A stretch of 38,461 nucleotides of DNA from Nemertoderma westbladi. Its lineage: Eukaryota > Xenacoelomorpha > Nemertodermatida > Nemertodermatidae. Where the stretch lies: positions 1-38,461 of the forward strand of contig JAUCBJ010000016.1 in NCBI GenBank assembly GCA_032718475.1. The letters are read 5' to 3'. How positions within the stretch are numbered: the first letter of the stretch is position 1; each line of letters starts with the position of its first letter. Shown piece after piece: positions 24,290 through 34,461 of this stretch. The notes beneath the pieces were generated by a model. That model ran no database searches. It was not told the DNA's origin and saw only the letters and a program-made list of their open reading frames with translations. The translations under genes and the position numbers were made by a program.

Positions 24290-24840
24290 TTTTAAATTAC
24301 ATACTACGGTCTACCATATTTTAATCCGTAATGTTTTATTACGTCATAACTATTGTTTTTTTTTCTTATTTTCTTTTTACCTAAGTTTTACATATCTCGA
24401 TTTTACGACCTATTCGAGCTGCTTTATTTTTAAATTACGGTCTACCATACTTTATTCCTTGTGTGTGTATCTCTGTACTTCATAACTATTGCTATATTTA
24501 CTGCCTATGATTTACATAACTCGATTTTATGACATATTTGCTGCTTTATTTTTAAATTCTTTCTGTTATATTTTTAAATTTTTAACTGAACTACGGTCTA
24601 CCAGATTTTAATTATTTGCTCTGTTATATTTCTATCTGCACCAGAACTTATATTTTTTATTTTTTTTATTTTTTTAAATTATGTACTATGTCTTCCATAT
24701 TTTATTTCTTTGTGTCAGTCGGAACATCATAAATATTGCTATATCTATAACTTAATTTTTTAGTGTTTTCCATATTTCGAATTGCTGTTATATATTTTTT
24801 TAATTACGTAGGTACTGTACTATGGTCTACCATATTTTAT
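24290..24840 (+). repeat. Degenerate direct repeats in the LINE 3' UTR
   Basis: Five imperfect copies of a module containing TTTAAATTAC, ACTACGGTCTACCATATTTT and often CATAACTATTGCTATAT. The GGTCTACCA core or its variant falls near 24308, 24436, 24595, 24689 and 24821. Spacing is irregular (about 94-159 bp). No coding potential. Confidence 0.6.
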
Positions 24841-25979
24841 TTAGTTGCATGTTGAACTGCACGTGATTCCTGTTTAATTCCGTTTAATTTAAAGGGACCT
24901 CCATGGAAACGAGGTATAACCTCATGGGGCTATCCCTAACATTGTACTGTACTATAATTTAATATTATGTTGGTTGCATTATTTTTAAAACAGACAATCT
25001 CCATATACCGGTTTTTAATATGCTGTTTGCTGTTTATGTTATGTTATTGTTATGTACGATGTTAATAAAAAACTTCAACTTCAACTTCGACTATCTGAGT
25101 AGCGCCCCATGGGTAAATCCTTACCCCATGGGCTGTTACCTCTCTGACTGACAGCGCAACAGCCCCTATAGCCAATAGCATTAGTCCGCTATTGCTTGCT
25201 CATCGGTATTAACATGGCAGCATAGAGTACCGAGTATGGAGATAATACAGTAATAGTCTGATAGTGAAGTTGGTTACTAAGAAATTCCATTTAATTCATT
25301 TCGCGGGAAATTTAAATAAAATACGGTAATCAACCTGAAATTACAGTGAAGCCAGAGGCGGAACTTCAGTGTGAGTGTGTAAACGCTCTGCCGACAATCA
25401 CCTGACCACAGCCGACTCTCAGACAACGATTTCTTCAGGTAACACTAATAATATACGGTATCACTTGAGAGAAAGGAACCGAATAATATACTAACCAAAA
25501 CAATAATCAAGAGTCAAAAGCACAGGTAATTACTGAATTAGATAATTACAATTCCACATTTGTCCTATTGGTTGTGGTTTTCTGGTGTCGGCATAGAGTT
25601 TGCACCAGTCAGTGATGATTCATTGACTTATAGCTAGAGAGATATGGTGTTATGATTATGAATGTTTTATAATATTTTATACCCGGGCTGCCGGGGTCGG
25701 TCCGGAAGGTTTCTTCCCCTGTCTGCCTGTCAGTGTTGTACCTATGTAGCACCTATAGGCTATCGCAATTTGTATCCTCATTATAACTCAATGTAGGATA
25801 CCGGTACTTGTACGTACAAGTATAACAACATCCATACAAGGCAGAGTGATACCGCGCACACTACATAGTCTATGTAACAGTGGAAAGCTTCTGGAATCCC
25901 TTCCGATTTGCATCCGAGGCGATAGGTTAGGATAGGATAGAGGTACTGTACCAGGTACCTCTGTTTACTTATCAATCAA

Positions 25980-26683
25980 ATGGCAGCTATATTTCGACCT
26001 GCAATTTTCAGAATAAGTAAATTGTTTCCACGAAGATTTTTGTCGGCAGATGTGACATTTGATAAGCTAAATTACCTTAATGGAGAGCGCATAAACCCTA
26101 ATAATCCGTTAATTAACCAATCGGAAGCCATATATAATCCTGCCACAGGTGAGATAATTTCTTCAGTTATTCCAGTGTTCGTACAATAAACAAAACAGTA
26201 GTCTATAGCTATAGCCAATACCACATTGATGGATAAAGCCATACAGTATGTACTACCCACCATTTGATAGCAATCACATCATCCATCCATGTTACATACA
26301 CTCTTTGTATGTACTCCAAAAACCCAAAGGAAGATATGAGAAAAAACTTTTTTTTTCTTTTTTTTTTGCTTACATGTGTACATGAAAATCTCGATTTCGT
26401 TCCCAATTCGTTTATTCCATTTTTTTCCTCACATAATGACCGTTTTTTATGGAATTACTGCTGTAAATAAATAATATGTAAATATATGCAATTAGCCTGA
26501 TCTTCGCTTGCGCCCTATAATTGATATTTTCCCATAGGTGAGGTCCTTTGTGAACTGCAGCTGGCCGGGGAAGGTGATGTAGACGCGGCAGTAAGATCAG
26601 CGAGAGAAGCTTTTGAGGAATGGAGCGGGAAGACTGGCATGGAACGCGGGGATGTCTTAATGAGAGCAGCACAAATAATAAGC
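25980..26683 (+). CDS. ALDH9-like aldehyde dehydrogenase, exons 1-2 (5' part only)
   Basis: Exon 1 is 25980-26148 and exon 2 is 26538-26683. The donor (ACAG|GTGAGA), acceptor (CCCATAG|GTGAG) and second donor (AAGC|GTAAGA) are clear, and the spliced frame is open through 105 codons. Exon 1 starts with a basic, Arg-rich presequence (MAAIFRPAIFRISKLFPRRF) that resembles a mitochondrial targeting peptide, then LNYLNGERINP and YNPATG. Exon 2 has GEVLCELQLAGEGDVDAAV, AREAFEEWS and GMERGDVLMRAAQIIS, closest in my judgement to 4-trimethylaminobutyraldehyde/betaine-aldehyde dehydrogenases (ALDH9). The NAD-binding core, catalytic Glu and Cys are not in these exons, and I find no further exon downstream: the opposite-strand hydrolase gene ends 370 bp away. 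Either the next intron is very long or this is a truncated gene. The intron at 26149-26537 holds nothing notable. Confidence 0.8.
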
Positions 26684-26954
26684 GTAAGATTCGTGATCCC
26701 TTATAGTTCTCTGTTATATATAATCAGCTTAAAATTAAGTTAAAATCTACCGACTGAGGATTACCATGGAAATTATTAAGTATAATTTTTGAAAGTAAAA
26801 TTTTACAGCACCCAGCACCTCATGAAAAAAAAAGCTATAATGATAAATAATGATAACAAGTAATGTGAGCTTGAAGTGCAAATAATAAGTTCAGTGTAAC
26901 TTTATTTTACTCATATCCAATGTACTCTAACTAATAAAAATACATAAAATCGAG

Positions 26955-26960
26955 TTTATT
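26955..26960 (-). terminator. Candidate polyadenylation signal of the hydrolase gene
   Basis: AATAAA on the minus strand, about 90 bp downstream of the stop codon at 27051. The spacing suits a short 3' UTR. Nothing else is seen in 26690-27050 apart from AT-rich sequence. Confidence 0.5.
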
Positions 26961-27050
26961 TATCTGTCCTAATTACAATCATCGTCATCCATGGGAAACG
27001 AAGTCTGACTATCAGACTCTACTAGATCGAGTTACAATTCAAGTTTGGAG

Positions 27051-29168
27051 TTACAGATAGCCTCTTGGGAAATTGTAGCTCCAAGAATTCGAGTAGAATT
27101 CTGAACCGTTCAGATATGCCACAACTTCTTCGACTAATGTGAACTGATCCTTCGAACAGCTCATTTTGTTATGCGTTTTAATTTCGGTATCAATACATTT
27201 CCAGTTTAATCTAATGCGACCATCGACCTGAGCTGTAGCTGTAGTTGGATTGTGTCCTATTATTCTTTCTTGCCGTACAACTCGCTCGCCATATGTAACT
27301 CCAAGGGTGGGATATTGAACCAGACCATCATCACAAATCTCCGTGAATATCACCTCATTGTTATCCAACTCTTTCTGTTCATATTTGGGAATTTGGTTTT
27401 GCTCCAATATTTTTCTCTGTATTGCGGGGCCTAGGAGAGGTTGTCCAAATGATATTTTCGGACACATATTAATGTTGACAGTTGGTATGTCAATGAAGCT
27501 ACACACATCATAGTCTACGGATTCTTTTATCTCTATTCCATGGCTGTATGGCAATGGCCAAACTGAAGGGAACAAACCTTGGTTTATGGCCAAACGAAGT
27601 ACATGACCCGCTTGAACTTGATATCCAGTGGGTGTTAAGTTGATAAAAACCTTATGTTCAGAGCCAGGTTCCAAAGAATGAATAACACTAGATTGATGAC
27701 CACTTAAGTGTGCGAGATTGATAACCCCATCAGCAATGAGCACACTAACCCCATCTTCGAAAACATCGCATAGCCTTGCCGATATAATCCCTGATGTCCC
27801 CAATGCCTTTACCAGGATGTGAACGGCTGTAGAACCAACAATGGTCACATCTTCTTCAAGAGGATCCGAATCCCAGCAGCAACTCACACTATCAGCTGAC
27901 TGCTGATCTCCGACACTCATGTCAACCGAAAAGGGACAGTATGTTAGTGAAGTCGGAGCTAGGGAGTGTTGCGCGGCATCTATCAGGACAGTCTGATGAT
28001 CTTGTTTAGCGGGCGATGTTACTAATTTGTTTTTAGACAAGTATAATCTGACATGCTTTGAATCGGCTTCGCTGGTAAATTCTCCATCCCAGTCCCGGAA
28101 TCCAACCCATTGCCCTGGAACCGGATCCTGGCGAGGTCGATGGCTCTTTCTGACAAACATTTTCAATACATAATCATCTGCGTTTTCTGGAACAATGCCT
28201 TTCAAATGCTGATCAAACCATTGTAAACATTGCATCAAATAGTCAATATTCGGTCCTGGTGTGCACGTATCTGGCCAGTTATGCGTCCAGGGACCAACGA
28301 TTGTGCGAGCATTCGGTAATTTACCACCCATCCTTAACTGTGACGCAAAATATGGGTCGTTCCATCCTGCTACCAGAAGTACAGGCGCATTTAACTTATT
28401 GTAATCAATGGATATAGACCCATGGCCCCAATATTGATCTTCAGTTGTATGTTTGAGCCAGTTGTGCCCCCAACCTGGCAAGTTGTCTAATCTTTCTTTC
28501 CAACGCGCCTGAAACTCATCATCGACAGCTGATTCCTTCGGGGTTGGTGGTCTGGCCATCCACATAAACATCTGAGCATGCCAATAAAGCATTCCATTAC
28601 CTACAACAAGACCACCCCGATAGTGGGTGTCATCGGTATATCGCCTATCAGAGGAAAATAGTGACACTATAGCTTTGAGTTGTTTTGGCTGATAAAACGC
28701 TGTCTGCAAGCTGTTGAAACCTCCCCAACTCTTTCCATACATTCCAACATTACCAGATGACCAAGGTTGCTTTTCAACCCACTCCAGTACATCGATGCAA
28801 TCTTTGATCTCTTCCATTGTGTACTCATCTGCTTTCCTTCCAGTAGAATTACCACTGCCTCGCATGTCTACTCTCAGACACACGTAACCATGGTAACACA
28901 ACCAAGGATGGCGTGGGTAATCACGGGCAGCCGACCAATCCCTCCGATATGGGAGGTATTCTAGAATGCAAGGAACATTAGTCTGGATATGACAAGAGCC
29001 TTCGTATAACACTGTACTAAAACTGCTGATATCGGGAATGAAAGGACACCACATAGAGGCTGCAAGTTCAGTTCCATCTGGTAGCTTTATGAGGAACTCG
29101 GAAACCCAGACGACTTTGTAATCACCAAACCCATGTTCCTTCATTTCCGATAGCGAGTATTTATCCAT
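27051..29168 (-). CDS. CocE/NonD-type alpha/beta hydrolase (S15 family), intronless
   Basis: 705 codons in one uninterrupted exon. Residues about 20-320 form an alpha/beta-hydrolase domain. The nucleophile elbow YGKSWGG puts Ser at 147, VAGWNDPYF puts the acid Asp at 271 and GPWTHNW puts His at 296, the same order as in cocaine esterase and X-Pro dipeptidyl peptidases. LEYLPYRRDW (Tyr74) matches the oxyanion-hole Tyr segment. Residues about 345-590 fit the jelly-roll C-terminal domain of this family, and about 110 further residues follow. There is no signal peptide or membrane segment, so a cytosolic enzyme acting on an ester or amide is likely; the substrate is unknown. The start has A at -3 and G at +4. 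The family is mainly bacterial, so an old bacterial origin or a retrocopy could explain the lack of introns. All catalytic residues are intact, so it is probably functional. Confidence 0.9.
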   Translation of the reverse strand: MDKYSLSEMKEHGFGDYKVVWVSEFLIKLPDGTELAASMWCPFIPDISSFSTVLYEGSCHIQTNVPCILEYLPYRRDWSAARDYPRHPWLCYHGYVCLRVDMRGSGNSTGRKADEYTMEEIKDCIDVLEWVEKQPWSSGNVGMYGKSWGGFNSLQTAFYQPKQLKAIVSLFSSDRRYTDDTHYRGGLVVGNGMLYWHAQMFMWMARPPTPKESAVDDEFQARWKERLDNLPGWGHNWLKHTTEDQYWGHGSISIDYNKLNAPVLLVAGWNDPYFASQLRMGGKLPNARTIVGPWTHNWPDTCTPGPNIDYLMQCLQWFDQHLKGIVPENADDYVLKMFVRKSHRPRQDPVPGQWVGFRDWDGEFTSEADSKHVRLYLSKNKLVTSPAKQDHQTVLIDAAQHSLAPTSLTYCPFSVDMSVGDQQSADSVSCCWDSDPLEEDVTIVGSTAVHILVKALGTSGIISARLCDVFEDGVSVLIADGVINLAHLSGHQSSVIHSLEPGSEHKVFINLTPTGYQVQAGHVLRLAINQGLFPSVWPLPYSHGIEIKESVDYDVCSFIDIPTVNINMCPKISFGQPLLGPAIQRKILEQNQIPKYEQKELDNNEVIFTEICDDGLVQYPTLGVTYGERVVRQERIIGHNPTTATAQVDGRIRLNWKCIDTEIKTHNKMSCSKDQFTLVEEVVAYLNGSEFYSNSWSYNFPRGYL

Positions 29169-29452
29169 TTTTGCAAAATTAATATGAATAATTCCTTATA
29201 CTTGAGCCATAGCGATAAGACACATAACAGTACCTACTGTAAAAGAAAATTGCGTGAGGCATGCAGTAAACAAAACATATAACTTAGCACGAGGGGGCGA
29301 TAGGCATATATGGCAGGGGGGTTGAGTGCAATATTCGCCCGCGGGAAATCTACGCCCGCGCCCAACCTTCGCCCGATTGGGGGAAAGGAGCAGATTACAA
29401 AGACGGCTTTTTCTAACCAAACAATAAACGATGTTGGTAACACCCATTTTGA

Positions 29453-29483
29453 GGGCGAAGATTGCTCCGGGCGAAGATTGCTC
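29453..29483. repeat. 15-bp tandem duplication upstream of the hydrolase gene
   Basis: GGGCGAAGATTGCTC occurs twice with a 16-bp period, and TTCGCCC words lie nearby at 29334 and 29368. This GC-rich stretch (29280-29500) is about 120-330 bp upstream of the hydrolase start and may belong to its promoter or to a small repeat. Further left, 29500-30200 is AT-rich, with three TAGAAAGT(A/T)-type words at 29620-29670 and no gene. Confidence 0.5.
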
Positions 29484-30202
29484 ACGGGCTAAGTTTGCTG
29501 CGTACCAGTATGGGTAATTAGTGTAAGTTTAGCAACATCAGACCTTGTCTCGACAGTATGTGGTGTATATAGGTGGACTAAAAATCTGTCAGACAGAGCC
29601 ATAACTGTGAAAGCATTATCTAGAAAGTATATTATTTCTTAGAAAGTATATATTTCTGTTTAGAAAGTTACCATATGTTCAGTTGGATTGTTTAGATATT
29701 CTTCCGCGAGGGGGTGCTTAAATTTGTAAATTGAAAGTGATCTTGTTTCGGCTTTTAAATTAAAAAGTATAACAAGCTCTTGAAATTTTGAGTGAAATTT
29801 ACAAAAAATTATTTCGGAAATAAAATTGGATGACAACTTATGTGTTTTTCAACATTAGTTTTCAAAATGAATGGATGCACTGGACAGGACTGGACTTTTC
29901 GGGATTTCCGGGATCGGGATGGAAAGTTTTCAGTATATGTGGCTTTATAAGTGTAAAACAGGTTATTGGCAACTTTATATATGTCTATTTCACAATGCTG
30001 AAATATTAGTAAGTTAAAATTATATTAAAATCAATTTATAGTTGATTATTGGAAGGTTTACTGACATAATTCGATATAATTATAATCATACATTTCTGTT
30101 CTGGTGCAATTATTCATCTGGTATTTTATTTACCGAGCGACAGCGAGGTTTACTGTCTTACTGTTTATTTTCCCGATTAGTATTATAAGTTAATATGATA
30201 TA

Positions 30203-30559
30203 CACCATGTCCTGGAATATAGTGTCGTTATTCAAGTACCTGGACCCCCCCCCCCCCCCCAAAAAAAATTTTCTAACGGTTTCACCTCCCTCCTCCTTGC
30301 TGGGTGAGCCAGAATTTTTATTTTTGCTTTCAATCTTTAGCTACACGCGTTTGAAAAAGGTGTCTCCGGTGATATTCCACCAGTTACACTGCAGTTATTC
30401 TTGAACCTTATCGCGATTTGTTGGTACCAATAGAAAGCTACCCATGCAAGGATTCCAAAAATGTAAAAATATTTGAATTTGGTTGGGAAATAGCTGAGAT
30501 ATGGGCATTCGAAAGTTGCATGTATTTGCTTCCCCTGCACGCCATTTATTCTATTTAAT
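30203..30559. mobile_element. Foldback element copy 2, left arm
   Basis: It begins CACCATGTCCTGGAATATAG after TA at 30201-30202, exactly like the copy at 1079. A C16 tract follows at 30245-30260, then the diagnostic GAGCCAGAATTTTTATTTTT and CTTTCAATCTTTAGCTACA. The arm ends where a LINE has inserted (target duplication ATTCTATTTAAT at 30548-30559). The partner arm is at 33253-33619. The short frames in both arms resemble each other only because the arms are inverted copies. Confidence 0.8.
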
Positions 30560-30578
30560 TTTTTTTTTTTTAATCAAC

Positions 30579-30592
30579 ACCCCGAACGGGGT
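30579..30592 (-). other. LINE 3'-terminal hairpin
   Basis: Perfect palindromic ACCCC/GGGGT stem with a 4-base loop, lying just upstream of the poly(A). In several LINE clades a 3' stem-loop is recognised by the element's own reverse transcriptase; that role is inferred here. Confidence 0.55.
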
Positions 30593-30688
30593 AAAATGTA
30601 TAACGTATATTCTGTATCGAATCTAAAATTGTAAGTATAAAACACAAATCGGTAGTGATGACATAAAATAAATTAATAAAATATATAT

Positions 30689-33240
30689 TTAAACTGAGTT
30701 ATTAACATGGGCAATGACGGATAGAGAGGGGCAGCTGTTACAGTCCAATACGTGGTAGCGGTGGTGGGCGGATTGGCCGCAGTACCGGCACACGCAGCTC
30801 TGTTGAGGGGAATGGAATGAGCGGTTGTGGGCGCAAATCTTATGATGGAACCCGTGCGAGGTACAGCGCGTGAGTAAGTGGCGGTTGCTTTGGTTGGCTT
30901 GGTGCCATACAGACGTTTGGAACGCCGGTCCAGATAAGTAACCCTCCTGTTCGAAATTTCCTAGTCTGTCTCTACGATGTATCTTGTATTTTTCAACAAC
31001 ATCAGGGTTGAGAATTTGAGGGGATTTTGAGATTAATTCTTCCACAAGCGTATACTCTTTGACAAGTTTATGTGCTAGTGTTGCTGAGGAAGATTGATGC
31101 AGCCGAAGCATTCGTTTTATGAACATTGATTTCACCTTGTCGAGTTCTTTTAGATTCGCTAGGGTGAGATACTTGCCAAATTCCGCTATTGAGTATAGGA
31201 CCAATGGTTCAACTTTCATCTTATAGATCTTCATACCTGCATCGACTGAGATGTGAGGCAAGAACGTAAGTGACCCAATAACTTTCGAGGCTTTTATCTT
31301 TTTATGTTGGACATGTTTTGAGAAACATAGTGACGGCTGTAAAATAATTCCCAGGTACTCATATTCATTAGTGATTTGGACAAGTTTGTTATTATATAGA
31401 AATATGTCATCCTTTGCTAATGGCCCCCCGTTCCTGAACTTTATTATTTTTGTTTTAATTAAATTTACTTCCATCCCATTGAGCTGGCACCAGTTGTAAA
31501 GTGCATCAAGACCCGTTTGGATATCCTCTCGCCTTGAAGAATAGAAGACCAGATCGTCCGCATAGAACAGGAACCGAAGTGCTTGGGCTGCGTTCTGCAG
31601 TGCTATAGCTAGGTCTGCGATAAATACTACGAAGCAGGTGGGTGAGAAGGAGTCACCTTGCAGCACACCTCTGAGTTGGGTTATGACGTCGGAAAGACGT
31701 AAACCATCAAACACCTGGACGTTATTAGTAAACAGATCTTTAATTAATAGATACAATTTCCCTTTAATACCAAACCCATATAATTTTGAGAGTAGAATGG
31801 CGCGACTGACAAAGTCAAAGGCTTTACGAAAGTCTATAAATGCTGCGTAAACTTTACGTTCTGGGCGCGATTTCGAGGTTAGATTTGATGATATTTCCTT
31901 AAGAAGACGCCTAATTGCTTGTTGTGCAGATTTCCCTGGAATGAAGCCAAACTGGGCAGCTGGTAACCGATTTATAATATTATGTTTGAGCACTCGTTTA
32001 TTGATAATAGAAGTGAGAGTTTTAAGCAGCACACAGAGAAGGGCAATGCCACGATAGTTATCAGGTTCCATTAGAGACCCCTTTCCTTTGTAAAGTATTA
32101 CAATTATACTTCTTTTCCACAAATCAGGTATCTTCCCTAGGCAGAGGCACACATTGAACAACATAGTGATCAAGGCGATTATCACTGGTGGAACTTGTTT
32201 TAAATGCTCATAATAGAGCTGATCTGGACCACTGGCTTTGCTATTGCCCGCCTCATTAATAGTTCTAGTTACTTCTTCAGTTGATATGTTATCGTTATAC
32301 CAACAGTCCGCGGAGGTTTCACTCTGTGTTACAGTGGCAGCTGCGGGTAACTGTGCTGGGTCTTTGTTAGTTCCGATGATGTTTCGAAAATGTGTCTCCA
32401 GTTTATTTAAATCTACTGAAGCGACAGTTGGTTTCCTAGTTTTAAGAAGACTCCAGGGGTTTATATCTGACTTTTGGATTCTTTCCAGGAAATAATTTTC
32501 TTCAAATGCAGCTCGTTTAGTTTTAATAAGAGTTTTATATGATCGACGGAGCTGATAGAAGTGAGTTGAATGAGCAGCTGAAATATTTCGAGATTGTATG
32601 GCTGATATAAGTTGTCGTTTTACATCGCAACATTCCTGATCAAACCATGGTTTGCCTTTATGTAGTCTTTTCCTTTGGGGTAAACTGAACTGGAAATTAT
32701 TTCAGCTAATAGTTTTGTTGCCTTATTGGGGGTCGGAGTTATCTATTGCTTCAACCATAGATGGGATGTTGTGGTGGTTTTCCAGATAGGATATGTTAAG
32801 CTTTCTGCTTAAGGCTTTTGGTCGAGTCTCCATATGTACAGGATTGTTTGTAAATGGAATTTCAGCTGACACGCTTTGGTGTTTTCTAATGGGGTTAGGT
32901 GTTATTTGGGGCTTTGGCGTTGAATCAGGTAAAGTATTTGTGAATTTTATAAAGATCAAGTCTATTGTGCTTTCGCCCTGGGGTGATATATAGGTATGAG
33001 ATGATGAATCATTTAAAGCAATAAAGCCAAGTGATGTCAGAAAGTCTGTTAGTTGGCGTCCACGTTCCCCAGAGTCAACTCTACAGTTGAAGTCACCTCC
33101 AACCACTATTGGGCATGAGTTATCGGTCTGGGTCAAGGAGGATGTGATCTCTAAGGTTATATGTGATATAGGTGTATCTGGAGGGAAGTAGAAAACAGAA
33201 AAGTATGCTAGATCAGATTTTATGATAATGCAACAGTTTG
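30689..33240 (-). pseudogene. LINE ORF2: endonuclease-reverse transcriptase with two in-frame stops
   Basis: A single reading frame from the truncated 5' end at 33240 to the stop at 30689. It starts inside an APE endonuclease (SVFYFPPDTP, then GGDFNCR and STIDLIF), with the N-terminal catalytic motifs missing. TAA at 32723-32725 and TGA at 32702-32704 interrupt the linker. Beyond them the frame stays open with KPWFDQEC, GNSKASGPDQ (RT start), DNYRGIAL, AAFIDFRKAF, GVLQGDSFSP and FYADDLVF (catalytic Asp pair). The C-terminus has CRYCGQSAHHRYHVLDC, a Cys/His cluster typical of several LINE clades. The ATG-initiated portion is 32185-30689. Truncation and stops make it non-functional, but the low damage suggests a young insertion. 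Confidence 0.9.
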
Positions 33241-33252
33241 ATTCTATTTAAT

Positions 33253-33619
33253 AATTACATCATATTCCAGAAAATTTTGTTTATCCCATACGTAGCTGGG
33301 CAACAATGTAATGCTTATTTAAACATACTATTATGTAGCTATTCAGTATTCATACATAAACAAAATGTTCTAGAATATAGTTTTTTTTATTTAATATAAT
33401 AAAACAGCCTCGCGCAGGTGCAAAACCATGCAACTTTTGAACGCTCATATATCAGCTATTTCCCAACCAAATTCAAATATTTTAACATTTTTGGAATCCT
33501 TGCATGGGTAGCTTTCTATTTCTACCAACAATTCACGATAAGGTTAATGAATAACTGCAGTGTAACTGGTGAAATATCACCGGAGACATCTTTTTCAAAC
33601 GCGTGTAGCTAAGGATTGA
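33253..33619. mobile_element. Foldback element copy 2, right arm (tip missing)
   Basis: It continues the element after the LINE, with CATACGTAGCTGGGCAACAATG and CAGCCTCGCGCAGGTGCAAAACCATG as in the centre and right arm of the copy at 1079-1872, in inverted orientation to 30203-30559. Homology stops at GTAGCTAAGGATTGA near 33619, so about 130 bp of the tip, including the expected G-tract and terminal GGTG-TA, are absent. Confidence 0.75.
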
Positions 33620-33639
33620 CAGCTCCTGACAGCAATGAT

Positions 33640-33935
33640 GCTGCCTCACTCAATATTAAATAATTTAGTGTTCTCGAATATTTATTATGTAACTTGAGAG
33701 CCGCTTAACTAACCATAAACAAATATTCGATATTGAGTTCCGTTTTGGAGTTCGCCCTGCAGACACCAAAGTTGCAATAACTTTGTGAGTGTGTGAATGG
33801 ATTTTGCTCAAATTACTTGCAAACCTTTTCTACTTCGATGCTCTTCCAACACATGTTACAAAATTTAAGAAATTCCACCAAAAATATTTTATTTTTTTCG
33901 CCGCGAAAAAAGTAAAATTAATGCAATCATTTCAA
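33640..33935. repeat. Dispersed repeat fragment, copy B (pairs with 661-900)
   Basis: Same order of blocks as 661-900: AGAGCCGCTTAA, CTCAAATTAC, TGCAAACCTT, GATGCTCT, AAGAAATTCCAC, then AAAAAAGTAAAAT. It directly follows the truncated foldback arm. No coding potential. From 33936 to 34120 nothing notable. Confidence 0.6.
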
Positions 33936-34130
33936 GAATAAAAGAATTTTTTGACAATGAATCAAATTACATCTATTGTAATTCTTACAAATGATAACCA
34001 ATCCTCAACACTCACGTCGAAACATTACGACTACAGGTTATGTGGACTGGACAGTCATTTCTAAATGTTGTTACCATTAAATTAAAATGTTGAGTTGATA
34101 CTAAAATACGATACGAAATACGAATGAAAT

Positions 34131-34461
34131 GGTCCATGTGAAGAATACCAGACTTTCTGCCGTTATATTTCACTTTCCAGTTACCCCCATGTGAAGAATA
34201 CCAGGTGTTCACCAAAAACACAGGTTACAGAAGGGCTGAATCCAACCAAAACAATAAACGAATTAGTATATGAAGAGGTTATAAGACAGAAATAAGCGCT
34301 ATAGCAACACAACTATAGCAACACAAACTATCACAAGCACAAGCACAAATCAAAACACACACTATCAAACAGATAAATTAAAAAAAAATAAAAAATCTTC
34401 ATATATAAAATTCCAATAAAAAGTCGACCGAAAAGTGAAATCCTGGTATTCTTCACATGGG
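34131..34461. mobile_element. 331-bp MITE with 10-bp target duplication
   Basis: The ends CCATGTGAAGAATACCAG and the reverse complement CTGGTATTCTTCACATGG face each other, with a further TTTCACTTT/AAAGTGAAA pair inside. The same tip motif occurs again internally at 34187. The element is flanked by CGAATGAAAT at 34121-34130 and 34462-34471, a 10-bp direct repeat. No protein is encoded. A 9-10 bp duplication would fit a Mutator-like origin (inferred). Confidence 0.7.

Larger units (their letters stand above)
23087..25090 (+). mobile_element. 5'-truncated LINE (CR1/L2-like), copy 1
   Basis: A non-LTR retrotransposon on the plus strand holding the last part of the reverse transcriptase, a long AT-rich 3' UTR with degenerate internal repeats (24290-24840), and an AATAAAAAACTTCAACTTCAACTTC tail near 25063-25088. 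A short direct repeat CTATCTGA at 23079-23086 and 25091-25098 may be the target duplication. Because the open frame begins immediately inside the left repeat, I take 23087 as the truncation point. The clade is inferred from the RT C-terminus. Confidence 0.75.
30560..33240 (-). mobile_element. 5'-truncated LINE inserted into the foldback element
   Basis: A 2681-bp minus-strand insertion bounded by a 12-bp duplication ATTCTATTTAAT at 30548-30559 and 33241-33252. Its 3' end carries a poly(A) of about 12 (T-run at 30560-30571) preceded by a small hairpin at 30579-30592. Its 5' end falls inside the endonuclease domain. It carries one ORF2-type frame with two stops. It contains a C-terminal Cys/His cluster and an APE-type endonuclease, so it belongs to the Jockey/I/R1-like range; the clade was not determined. 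Confidence 0.88.

Noticed and set aside
25104-25133. Hairpin made by two CCCATGGG copies near the ALDH-like gene
   Set aside because: Arms are short and out of register; each copy is itself palindromic, so a chance arrangement is likely.
31638-31850. Plus-strand frame of 70 codons
   Set aside because: Antisense shadow of the LINE reverse transcriptase.
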